Assembly (NCBI GenBank): GCA_947177525.1
Contig: CAMWUW010000014.1
Location: 1-37,849 of the forward strand
From: an uncultured Bacteroidales bacterium
GTDB taxonomy: Bacteria > Bacteroidota > Bacteroidia > Bacteroidales > UBA932
Direction of reading: 5' to 3'
Length of the DNA stretch: 37,849 bases
Below are positions 17,529 through 24,628 of the stretch, in pieces. The notes beneath the pieces were generated by a model, which was given only the letters and a program-made list of their open reading frames with translations, made no database searches and was not told the DNA's origin. How positions within the stretch are numbered: position 1 is the first letter of the stretch; each line of letters starts with the position of its first letter. A program made the translations under genes and the position numbers.

Positions 17529-17636
17529 CGTAAAGCATAACCTGCTGTAAATCAGCTGCTTTCTGAAAATCGCTGCCCCCAAAACGGGGCAGCGATTTTC
17601 AAGAAATAGCTAAGCGTCAATGACTTATGCTTTACG
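17529..17636. repeat. 108-bp interrupted palindrome between convergent genes
   Basis: Outer arms CGTAAAGCATAA (17529-17540) and TTATGCTTTACG (17625-17636) are perfectly complementary over 12 bp. Inner arms GAAAATCGCTGCCCC (17565-17579) and GGGGCAGCGATTTTC (17586-17600) are perfect over 15 bp. AGCT at 17554-17557 also pairs with AGCT at 17608-17611. All arms share one centre (17582/17583) with no offset, which argues that the whole 108 bp is one palindromic unit whose 13-bp intermediate segments have diverged. No target-site duplication is seen at its ends. Confidence 0.85.
17565..17600. terminator. Probable bidirectional terminator hairpin
   Basis: Perfect 15-bp stem with a 6-base loop. The stem base has GAAAAT/ATTTTC, so the RNA from either strand ends in a U-rich arm. 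It lies between the truncated regulator (+) and the end of the long - strand operon, where a two-way terminator is expected. The T run is inside the stem, so efficiency is uncertain. Confidence 0.6.
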
Positions 17637-17674
17637 GGTCAGATGCTAAGGCTCATCGTAATCCCCGAACAAGG

Positions 17675-17776
17675 TTACGGCACAGCCAAGTTGAAGTCTT
17701 TGGGATACACAAATAACCGTAAGTGGCGTTCTGCACGCTCCCGCTCCCGCTTCCGGACATGCCGCCTTTCAAACAT
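17675..17776 (-). CDS. Possible 33-aa highly basic ORF downstream of the - strand operon
   Basis: ATG 17776 to TAA 17675, starting 17 bases after the stop of the fimbrillin-like gene. The product begins MFERRHVRKRERERAERHLR and ends LFVYPKDFNLAVP, so it is dense in Arg and Glu. The Arg/Glu part comes from a short tandem repeat (CTCCCG repeated on the + strand, 17739-17757). I do not recognise it. It could be a remnant at a recombination junction, and coding is doubtful. Confidence 0.15.
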   Translation of the reverse strand: MFERRHVRKRERERAERHLRLFVYPKDFNLAVP

Positions 17777-17792
17777 GCCGGGACAGCCTGGC

Positions 17793-19295
17793 CTAAAGCT
17801 TCTTCTCAGTATATATTCTCATGTTGCGCAGATCCAGAACTATAAAATCCGGCTTCTGCAGATTGTAATAGCTTCCACGCGAATTTGAATCTGCACCTCC
17901 TGAAAGCGGCATCCATTTTCCAAGAGGCAGGACAAGATTTTCCTGCTTTTCTCCTGCATCAGTAAGAGGGCATGTAAATACATAGGAATTGTTTATGGTA
18001 TAATTTGCCCCTCCGATTGTGCCGCTTCGGAATATGGCGAATTGTGTTCTGCCTCCCCAGTTCCACTGACTTTTGCATACCATTATCTGCGGATCTGCTG
18101 CAGAAGGTTTGAAGCCTATTTCCTTTCCTGTCGCACTCCATCCGTCAGGCTCGCCCCGCAAGTACAGGCTCTGCACCGTTGTTTCCTGCACCGGAACAGA
18201 GGTGTTGCCATTGGGATGCCATTTGACAGTGAGCGGCTGCAAGTCATTGTCAGTCCCGTAGACATCAACAGTTCCGGTATTCTTGTTTACAACAATACGT
18301 GCGGCAGCAAAAGGAATCCCTAAAATTGCATTGCCTGCCTGGTCTGTAAGCTTTCCTGCCGGGACATTCTGCTTTGCAAAGACATTTATGTCATAGTCAG
18401 AGACCAGGTCAGCATCACCGGCCTTAAATGACACTGCATCAGAAATCACCTGAGGGATAAACCCTCCGCTGACATCAATTCTGCGTATCCTGCTTCTTGA
18501 AGGCAGGGCCTTTCCCCTGTGGATGTTGTATGACAGCACTTCCCCCGAATTGTAAGTGAATGTAACCGATATGCCGACAGGACAGTCTCCGGGAAATACT
18601 GACGCATAATAAGTCTTTCCTTTTTCAAACCTGCCCTTCAGCACAACATGCGATGCACCCCCGGACAACGGAACAATGACCGGATTGCCGGATTCATCAA
18701 AGAAAGCCTTTGCCTCTCCTGCAAGCACATCATTCCCGAGTGATGAGATTACAACGGTTTCCACATCATCTGACGGAATCTCAATGCCGACCAGGCCGCA
18801 CAGGTTCCGGAAACACAGTGCCACATTGCCGCCTTTGCCGCAGTCTTCAGAAACGGCAGCCGCAATGACGGCGTCTTTGTCAAATGAACCAGCCGTGGCA
18901 GTCTGCTCCACAGGCAGATTTACCGTAAGTTCACCTTCTGAGCATCCTGTTGACGATGCAGCCGGATATACTGCATAATATGTCCCGGCCTCTGCAAGTC
19001 CTTCTGCCGCGAATGTCGCCCTATACTCATTGGCTGCATCTATATCGGCTACGGCGACAACGCTGTTCTCCCCGTAGATGACAATCCTGTCACCGCTGTT
19101 CCACTTGACCTTATACCCGTCAGTCAGCTCTGCTTTGGTGTCTGTCCCGAAATCGGCAGTGAAAATTTTGTCCGTAAGGTGATGGCCGGCTCCGGAATCT
19201 TCCTGCCTGTCTCCTGCATATCCGTAATCGGACAGGCAGGACGAAGCCATCGCTGCAGCAACTGCAAGCAATGGCAATAATGTACGCTTCTTCAT
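17793..19295 (-). CDS. Fimbrillin-like lipoprotein with SusE/F-like C-terminal module (500 aa)
   Basis: Start at ATG 19295 (TTG 19304 is in frame, less likely). Leader MKKRTLLPLLAVAAAMAS with lipobox SSC, then LSDYGYAGD. Residues about 35-285 resemble the fimbrillin-like fold: FGTDTKAELTDGYKVKWNSG then DRIVIYGENS, YYAVYPAAS, and KGKTYYASVFPGDCPVGISV. The C-terminal 200 residues contain NDLQPLTVKW, then SADPQIMVCKSQW, LPLGKWMPLSGG and FIVLDLRNMRIYT, which parallel the C-termini of two other lipoproteins in this operon (see 20842-22914 and 24629-25984). Probably a surface glycan-binding protein. It is the last large gene of the operon; the small ORF upstream ends 16 bp before its ATG. Confidence 0.82.
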   Translation of the reverse strand: MKKRTLLPLLAVAAAMASSCLSDYGYAGDRQEDSGAGHHLTDKIFTADFGTDTKAELTDGYKVKWNSGDRIVIYGENSVVAVADIDAANEYRATFAAEGLAEAGTYYAVYPAASSTGCSEGELTVNLPVEQTATAGSFDKDAVIAAAVSEDCGKGGNVALCFRNLCGLVGIEIPSDDVETVVISSLGNDVLAGEAKAFFDESGNPVIVPLSGGASHVVLKGRFEKGKTYYASVFPGDCPVGISVTFTYNSGEVLSYNIHRGKALPSRSRIRRIDVSGGFIPQVISDAVSFKAGDADLVSDYDINVFAKQNVPAGKLTDQAGNAILGIPFAAARIVVNKNTGTVDVYGTDNDLQPLTVKWHPNGNTSVPVQETTVQSLYLRGEPDGWSATGKEIGFKPSAADPQIMVCKSQWNWGGRTQFAIFRSGTIGGANYTINNSYVFTCPLTDAGEKQENLVLPLGKWMPLSGGADSNSRGSYYNLQKPDFIVLDLRNMRIYTEKKL

Positions 19296-19311
19296 CTTGT
19301 GCAATTCTGTC

Positions 19312-19467
19312 TTAGTTCAGCCAAGGGTCTTCTCCGAAATCCTCCCAGCTGCTTCCGCTTGAGCACAGGATGCCTTCTGGCAATAATTCCACGATACTGA
19401 TTTCAGGGGATTCATACTTTGTTGCAGTCTGACTCCCGTTGCAGATAATTTTTTGAATGATTTTCAT
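19312..19467 (-). CDS. Small protein of 51 aa upstream of the fimbrillin-like gene
   Basis: ATG 19467 to TAA 19312; stop lies 16 bp before the next ATG. The product starts MKIIQKIICNGSQTATKYES, continues PEISIVELLPEGILCSSGSS and ends WEDFGEDPWLN. It has no signal peptide or membrane segment; the C-terminal third is acidic and aromatic. Bacteroidales often carry small ORFs of this style (a PE-I-x-V-V-E-like core, a Ser/Gly stretch and an acidic Trp-containing end) just before fimbrillin-like genes, so the gene is probably real. Function is unknown; possibilities are a chaperone-like or leader peptide, or a secreted peptide. Length, codon usage and spacing favour coding. Confidence 0.6.
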   Translation of the reverse strand: MKIIQKIICNGSQTATKYESPEISIVELLPEGILCSSGSSWEDFGEDPWLN

Positions 19468-19523
19468 TGCAATAGTGTTAGTGTAGTTAATTAATGGTTA
19501 TGAATGTCTTTTAATGGACATCA

Positions 19524-19559
19524 GCTTTCCTGTGGGTGCCGGAGCAAAAACAGGAAAGC
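19524..19559 (-). terminator. Hairpin between the DUF4886 gene and the 51-aa gene
   Basis: Perfect 10-bp arms GCTTTCCTGT (19524-19533) and ACAGGAAAGC (19550-19559) with a 16-base loop. No T run follows on the - strand, so it is more likely an RNA-stability or attenuation element than a full terminator. Confidence 0.45.
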
Positions 19560-19608
19560 ATCATGGCAGTGGCCGTAATATATCGGAGAATCCGTGTCAT
19601 GAATGATC

Positions 19609-20748
19609 TTAGAAATCAGACATGTCGGTTACTGAATATGGAGACTTGACGGCATTGTGTGCTGCATTCTGTGCAATTCTTTTCTTTGCTTCACTTACTG
19701 TGGAAGGAGCATAGCTGTTGTCCGCTGCATTTTTGCCGGAGATTGCCTCGTACCATGTGCATGCCGCGGTATAGCGCCCGAACGTAGTCTCCAGATGGTA
19801 GCCGTCCCTGTTGAATGTGTCTCCGAGAGAGGATGTACGCCCGTTCTGTATTGCTGTTCCCGAAGGTATCAGAATGTCTATGCCATAGGCAGGGCTGTCC
19901 ATTATTTTTTTTGCGACATCTGAAATCGCATTGTACATGGTCATCTGGTCGCTGCCGTATTTCGGGAAGTCTGCATGGTTGGACGATGAGGCATAGGCCC
20001 ATGTGGAATGCCATATCATCTTGACATCAGAACGCGAGCGGGAACGTACATAATTCAGAATTTCAGGAAGATACGGAGAGCATGTCTCATACTTTCCCGA
20101 CAGTCCGCTGGCCTGCTGCAGACTTATGTAATCCCATTTTTCATCAGCAAGAGCCTCGGAAACGCTTACGTTCTTTGTGTTGGTCTTCTGGCCTTTCACG
20201 ACTTTGCGGTATTCGTATGCCGCTTTGTCGCCGCTGATGTTGGCATAGTGTCTCTCAAGATTGCAGCCTCCTATATACAGGTTCCCGATTATGACTTCCT
20301 GCCCGTCATTCATGAAAAGTTCATAGAGATATTGTTCCACGGCATCCTGCGAAAAACTGTTTCCGATGGCCAGGATACGCAGAATACCGTCTCCCTCATA
20401 GACTACATCCACCGTCGCACGCGCAGTTACGGTCTCACATTCTTCTATGTACACAATTATAACGGCGCGACCTCCTTTCAAGGCCTTCAGCTCTGCCTTG
20501 TCATTGCTGTATTCCAGAGACACTACAGTCGGGTTCAGTGACATCCATTTGTATGTGACAGGTGCTCCTGCTTCAGGTGTCCCGGAGAGCGAGACTGTCA
20601 TTTCCGCAGTCTGTCCCGCCATAAAGTTCTCAGGAGGGGCTGAAATCGAAAGAGAAAGCCCTCCATACGGGTTCCCCTTTGTACAAGATGGTGCTATATG
20701 CAAAAACAGCAGAAGCAGTATGCTGGCAATCAGATTTATCTTTTTCAT
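19609..20748 (-). CDS. DUF4886 SGNH-type hydrolase lipoprotein (379 aa)
   Basis: Start at ATG 20748: leader MKKINLIASILLLLFLHIA with lipobox PSC, then TKGNPYGG. Residues about 30-120 form a BIG2-like Ig domain (LSLSISAPPENFMAGQTAEM, VTYKWMSLNPTVVSLEY). The catalytic domain starts at about 123: ILAIGNSFSQDAVEQYL (residues 129-133 GNSFS carry the nucleophile Ser), GGCNLERH near 160, SLQQASG near 210, and the Asp315/His318 pair in RDGYHL. This is the layout of the SGNH/GDSL fold in DUF4886 proteins. The family is probably carbohydrate esterases (for example deacetylases) acting on glycans. The longer frame from 20793 is rejected since it adds a non-leader peptide read from an intergenic hairpin. 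It lies between the BACON lipoprotein gene and the 51-aa gene. Confidence 0.87.
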   Translation of the reverse strand: MKKINLIASILLLLFLHIAPSCTKGNPYGGLSLSISAPPENFMAGQTAEMTVSLSGTPEAGAPVTYKWMSLNPTVVSLEYSNDKAELKALKGGRAVIIVYIEECETVTARATVDVVYEGDGILRILAIGNSFSQDAVEQYLYELFMNDGQEVIIGNLYIGGCNLERHYANISGDKAAYEYRKVVKGQKTNTKNVSVSEALADEKWDYISLQQASGLSGKYETCSPYLPEILNYVRSRSRSDVKMIWHSTWAYASSSNHADFPKYGSDQMTMYNAISDVAKKIMDSPAYGIDILIPSGTAIQNGRTSSLGDTFNRDGYHLETTFGRYTAACTWYEAISGKNAADNSYAPSTVSEAKKRIAQNAAHNAVKSPYSVTDMSDF

Positions 20749-20771
20749 GTATGAATTTTCTGTTACTATAG

Positions 20772-20818
20772 GCGAAGCCGGAAAGAAAGGCAATGAGCCT
20801 CAGATCTTTCGGCTTCGC
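20772..20818 (-). terminator. Strong intercistronic hairpin before the DUF4886 gene
   Basis: Arms GCGAAGCCGGAAAGA (from 20772) and TCTTTCGGCTTCGC (to 20818) pair over 14 bp with one bulged G, with a further inner AGGC/GCCT stem. It lies 24 bases after the stop of the 690-aa gene. No T run follows, so partial termination or 3'-end protection is more likely than full termination. Confidence 0.55.
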
Positions 20819-20841
20819 TGCAATACGTATAAACAAGTTAT

Positions 20842-22914
20842 TTATTTTTTATCGAAGCGTACCCTGCCATTCCTCAGGTCAAGGATGATAAGTTTCAGTT
20901 CTATGGCTTCCCCCGGTATCCATTTCTTATTGCTTACTGCCTGGGCCATCGGCATCCATTCATCGGCAACAAGAGCCGTGTCGGCATTAAGGTCAACCCA
21001 AGGCTCTGATGCCGGCACGAAAGCCAGTGCCTTTGAAATGAAGTCCATGGCACTGGCTTCATTAGGATTGTCCTTTCCTGTGCCTGTGCCCTCCTGCAGG
21101 ATTTCAACTTCAGATGCTTTCTGGGCAACCTTTATGCAGAATTTCTCTGATATTTTGCCTGGAGCGGAGCAGACGAGTATCTGAGGATCAGCCGGTGACT
21201 GCACGAACTGGAATGCTTTTCCTTTCCAGCTGTCCCAGCCTGTCATTGTATTTATATAATAAGTCCCGGATTCGAGTGTCCTTGCCAGACGCCATGTATC
21301 TGCCTGGCCGGCATACCAATACTCGACTCTCATAGGCTGAAGGTCGTTTGCCTCGTCATATATTGTAATCTCTTTTGCCGCACGGTTGAGCACAACCCTG
21401 TATTTCCCGTCAGCCGGGATAGTCCAATGCGCCGTACCGGTAAGCTCCACAAAGTCCTGGACAAAGGCGGAAGCCTGTCCTGCATTGATGTCTGTGCCTT
21501 CTGCCGGCACGATTGCTCCCAGTGATGCATTTTCATCATTCTGCATATCGATATACATATATCCGGCCTTGAGGTCGGCATGGAATGCGAACACATCCTC
21601 ATTCTCAAGCGTCTGTGTCATGGCCGCCGGAGCCGAGAGGGCTGAGCCGCTGAGCACGAAACCTGCTACAGAGGCAAGATCAACTTCTTCAAAGATTACC
21701 TCATCTGCACCATACTGGATGATTCTTATATCGCGGGATGCTCCAAGAGAAGGAACAATTGTCACAATGGCAGAGCGTCTGTTGCCTTCGTTTGCATCTA
21801 TATCAAGAATGACGGTCTCTGTACGGACTGCCCTTGTCTGCGGGGCAACGTGAATCCAAGAAGCTGCCTCTGCAGGGATTGAAACCTCATATTCAAGGTT
21901 GGTGGTGACAGTTACCGTCACATTGCCTCCTTCCTTCCCGATTTCCTCGGCATCGGACACGCATGCGAATTCTCCTGCCTCAAATGAAATGCACACAGCC
22001 TTATAAGAAGAGTCGGAATTCCTTATTGCCTTGATGATGACATAGCCATCGGCCGGAAGTTCTTCCGGGGCGGTTATCGCAACTGCACCATCCTTCAGCA
22101 CAGCCTCATACCCGCCGTATGCCTCGACAAAGACACGTGTCGAAGCGTCTGCTCCAATCACTTCAAACGGAACCTCAACGGTGGCACCTGGAATGATTGC
22201 CGCCTCATCCGCTTCCACTGCAATTCGGAAATCCGCCTCTATAGGAAGCCTGTAGACTTTGTCCGGAGTTGTATTCAGGACAATCACAAGATATCCGTCC
22301 GCAACTGAAACACTCTTGAAGATTGAATCTCCTGATGCAGAGCCTGAAGCTGCCGCAAGCACGTATGCTCCATTCTCGTCAGTTATCCTGACAGGCTCTT
22401 CCTGCTCATCATACCTTATTGTCCAGTAACCTTCGGAGTCAACACCGAATATAGGGGTCTTTCCCGGAGCTCCGTCTGAACCGTTGCTTCCGTCCTCTCC
22501 CTTGTCTCCCTGTTCTCCTTTGTCGCCCTGCTCGCCTTTTTCTCCGATTGCCCTTACAGGCTGTCCGTCAGAAAGAATGCGCTGGCCGTCAATGGTCCAG
22601 TAGCCTTCGCTGTCTATGGCTACATTAAGGGCAATGGGCCCATTCTCCACCGTAATTGTATGGACTTCACCGTTGCCGAGAATGATTTTCCATACATTCC
22701 CGTTCTGCGTTATCTCCTTTACGGTCTGGCCGGACTCCGCAAAAGCCTGAAGGGCCTTCACGTTATCATTGAGTGCCATTACGGAATTGGTCATGGCAGC
22801 CATGCGCTCTTCCAGATCGTCAAGCCTCTCCTCGATGCCGCTAAGGTCTGTACACGCGGTCATAAAGGTCAGCGCCGCAGCTGAAGAAAGCAAAAACACA
22901 AATATGCGTTTCAT
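20842..22914 (-). CDS. DUF4988/collagen-like/BACON surface lipoprotein with SusE/F-like C-terminus (690 aa)
   Basis: Start taken at ATG 22914 (frame opens earlier at 23022, and ATGs at 22944 and 22986 exist), giving leader MKRIFVFLLSSAAALTFM, lipobox TAC. A coiled coil follows (about 23-60: LSGIEERLDDLEERMAAMTN), then a DUF4988-type region with two GYWTI units. A ten-triplet collagen-like Gly-X-Y stretch lies at about 124-152 (GEKGEQGDKGEQGDKGED is its start). A BACON-type domain is at about 315-405 (VTVTTNLEYEVSIPAEAASW). The C-terminal 240 residues have a IPADGKYRVVLN/NDLQPM beta domain and a module shared with the SusE-like protein (TMTGWDSWKGKAFQF, VSNKKWIPGEAIELKLIILD). Architecture suggests a trimeric stalk that holds glycan-binding heads off the surface. 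A gap of 68 bp separates it from the upstream DUF4832 gene. Confidence 0.87.
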   Translation of the reverse strand: MKRIFVFLLSSAAALTFMTACTDLSGIEERLDDLEERMAAMTNSVMALNDNVKALQAFAESGQTVKEITQNGNVWKIILGNGEVHTITVENGPIALNVAIDSEGYWTIDGQRILSDGQPVRAIGEKGEQGDKGEQGDKGEDGSNGSDGAPGKTPIFGVDSEGYWTIRYDEQEEPVRITDENGAYVLAAASGSASGDSIFKSVSVADGYLVIVLNTTPDKVYRLPIEADFRIAVEADEAAIIPGATVEVPFEVIGADASTRVFVEAYGGYEAVLKDGAVAITAPEELPADGYVIIKAIRNSDSSYKAVCISFEAGEFACVSDAEEIGKEGGNVTVTVTTNLEYEVSIPAEAASWIHVAPQTRAVRTETVILDIDANEGNRRSAIVTIVPSLGASRDIRIIQYGADEVIFEEVDLASVAGFVLSGSALSAPAAMTQTLENEDVFAFHADLKAGYMYIDMQNDENASLGAIVPAEGTDINAGQASAFVQDFVELTGTAHWTIPADGKYRVVLNRAAKEITIYDEANDLQPMRVEYWYAGQADTWRLARTLESGTYYINTMTGWDSWKGKAFQFVQSPADPQILVCSAPGKISEKFCIKVAQKASEVEILQEGTGTGKDNPNEASAMDFISKALAFVPASEPWVDLNADTALVADEWMPMAQAVSNKKWIPGEAIELKLIILDLRNGRVRFDKK

Positions 22915-22982
22915 TCCTTCGTGGATTTTTATGCCTTGTTTCATGTCGTTTTGTGTGTTAATTGTAATTATATGGTTTGATT

Positions 22983-24566
22983 TCATTTTGCGTTTACCGA
23001 GAATGTGCCTGCACGTACCCATCCTGTGTCGGTCATGTGCTTGGATGCGGCGGCAACACGGATTCCGATATTGTTGTCATCCGTAGTGTCCACGATGCCC
23101 ACGCCCCACGTGTATGCACCCACTGCGACTCCCTTGATGTCAACGTCAAAGGTATATGATGTAATCTCGCCCTTTATCCACTGGGACGGGTCGCTCTGCT
23201 CATCCACGAATATCTTTACCGGTTCGTTCTTGCTGTTCAGCAGGGCAAATGCAACTTTGTATTTGTAATTCCACTGCTTGAGATTGGCCGGGCAGTATCC
23301 CCATCCGAGGTTCGCCCAGCTGTGCCCGAGGCTTACCTTCTCTCCGAAGACTGCTTCAGATGGAACTGACACTGAGGTAGGGTAGAGCCTGTAGCCGCCT
23401 TCTGCCGCGAATCTCTGCACAAGCGAAAAGGCATCTGTGAACCATGACTTGGTCTCATTGCCATAGCGGAAATCCATCATGTTGACACAGGCTTCCTGAG
23501 AGTCTATGAATTCGCCTTCACGGACTTCGGCCGGCGAGTTGTAGCCGTCTCCCTTCATTCCGGACTGGTGTCCCGGGCTGTCAACAATATAGCCTCCCTC
23601 CATGATGACAGGCAGCTTGCCGCTCCATTTCTTCACATAGCTCCGCTCCCAGTTGTTGTAGCCCCAGTCCTGGTTCTTCATGCCGAAGGAGTCGGCACGC
23701 AGGCAGTATCCGTTGTCGATTGCAATCTGCAGTACCTTCTCGCTGTCCGGCTGGGGATTCCTGCCTTCGCTGACAGGATGTCCTATCTGCCTGTGGTAAT
23801 TGATTACAAGCGGCACCTTGGTGAAATTCTCTGCATACAGACTTGTTATCCACTCCATTGTCTCGGCCTTGTATCCGGACGTCATGTCACTGACCGCATT
23901 GTTCTGCTCGTAGCATACATTGTGTCCTTCGCCCCATTTGCCGAGCCCGTATCCGTCTATGAAGGCTGTCTTCTTCGGGTCATTGAAATAGGCACCGAAG
24001 GCCTTTACAAATTCCTCATAATGTCTTCTCCATACCGGGTCAACTGCAAGAGGTGTTTTCCTGTCAGGATAATTGGCATTTTCAAGCCAATACTCAGCCC
24101 CTGCATCAAATACAAACTGCGGCGTGTTCTCCCTTTGGTCCCTGCCGTCCACGACAACACGGAAAGCTATAGGCATTTCCAGCTCCTCGGCTCTCTTTAT
24201 GAGCTTGTATATGTTGCTTGTCGGGTCATTCCATGCATATTGCCCTTTTGACGGGTTCAGACTTTTCCATCCTGTGCGTATATAGCATGCTGATGCATAA
24301 TCCCTTACAAGAACTTCTTTTCCGAGATCGGCCACATATATCTTAGTGTCGAAATATGACGGGTCTGCATTTCCTGAGAGGTACATCACCCATCCGTTCA
24401 ACGGATTGTGGATGACAGATGTCCTGTCCGGGCTGATTTTTACTGTAGTGTTGCCCTCAATTGATGAGGACTTGTCACCTGACGGTCCGGGCTCTTTTCC
24501 GCAGGCACAGGCGGATACGACCGTGGCCAGGAGTATCAAAACTGTGTTTTTTGCTTTATAAATCAT
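22983..24566 (-). CDS. DUF4832-like putative glycoside hydrolase lipoprotein, copy 2 (527 aa)
   Basis: Start at ATG 24566 with leader MIYKAKNTVLILLATVVSAC (lipobox SAC) followed by ACGKEPG. The central 300 residues have the DUF4874/DUF4832 TIM-barrel pattern: NPLNGWVMYL near 55, YIRTGWKSLNPSKGQYAWND near 100, DGYGLGKWGEGHNVCYEQ with Glu213, and LPVIMEGGYIVDSPGH with Glu323. Two conserved Glu about 100 residues apart match the acid/base and nucleophile layout of clan GH-A glycosidases; this is inference. The last 130 residues are a beta-sandwich (VSLGHSWANLGWGYCPANLK). The neighbours are the SusE-like and the coiled-coil/BACON lipoproteins. It is a divergent paralogue of the gene at 31147-32736. 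No named activity can be given. Confidence 0.85.
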   Translation of the reverse strand: MIYKAKNTVLILLATVVSACACGKEPGPSGDKSSSIEGNTTVKISPDRTSVIHNPLNGWVMYLSGNADPSYFDTKIYVADLGKEVLVRDYASACYIRTGWKSLNPSKGQYAWNDPTSNIYKLIKRAEELEMPIAFRVVVDGRDQRENTPQFVFDAGAEYWLENANYPDRKTPLAVDPVWRRHYEEFVKAFGAYFNDPKKTAFIDGYGLGKWGEGHNVCYEQNNAVSDMTSGYKAETMEWITSLYAENFTKVPLVINYHRQIGHPVSEGRNPQPDSEKVLQIAIDNGYCLRADSFGMKNQDWGYNNWERSYVKKWSGKLPVIMEGGYIVDSPGHQSGMKGDGYNSPAEVREGEFIDSQEACVNMMDFRYGNETKSWFTDAFSLVQRFAAEGGYRLYPTSVSVPSEAVFGEKVSLGHSWANLGWGYCPANLKQWNYKYKVAFALLNSKNEPVKIFVDEQSDPSQWIKGEITSYTFDVDIKGVAVGAYTWGVGIVDTTDDNNIGIRVAAASKHMTDTGWVRAGTFSVNAK

Positions 24567-24586
24567 CTTTTGTCTTATTTTGTACT

Positions 24587-24624
24587 GTCTGCCGGTGCTC
24601 CTCATCTGCAGAACACCGGCGGAC
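24587..24624 (-). terminator. Intercistronic hairpin after the SusE-like gene
   Basis: Arms GTCTGCCGGTG (24587-24597) and CACCGGCGGAC (24614-24624) pair over 10 of 11 positions with a 16-base loop. Its end is 5 bases from the SusE-like stop codon. No T run follows on the - strand. Such hairpins can protect the upstream mRNA segment and give SusC/D/E more product than the later genes. Confidence 0.5.
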
Positions 24625-24628
24625 TTGT

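Noticed and set aside
17643..17888. 81-aa open frame on the + strand overlapping the end of the fimbrillin-like gene
   Set aside because: The overlap covers the well-supported C-terminal module on the other strand and the rest is Arg/Ser-rich without motifs. It may preserve a remnant but is not a gene.
19268..19310. TTG, GTG or TTG upstream starts for the lipoprotein genes at 4025, 11460, 13278, 16158 and 19304
   Set aside because: Each has an ATG a few codons later that gives a normal lipoprotein leader, and several of the earlier starts overlap or crowd the previous gene.
22485..22571. Short periodic repeat as a possible CRISPR or satellite
   Set aside because: The period is 9 bp and follows Gly-X-Y codons of the collagen-like segment; it is coding.
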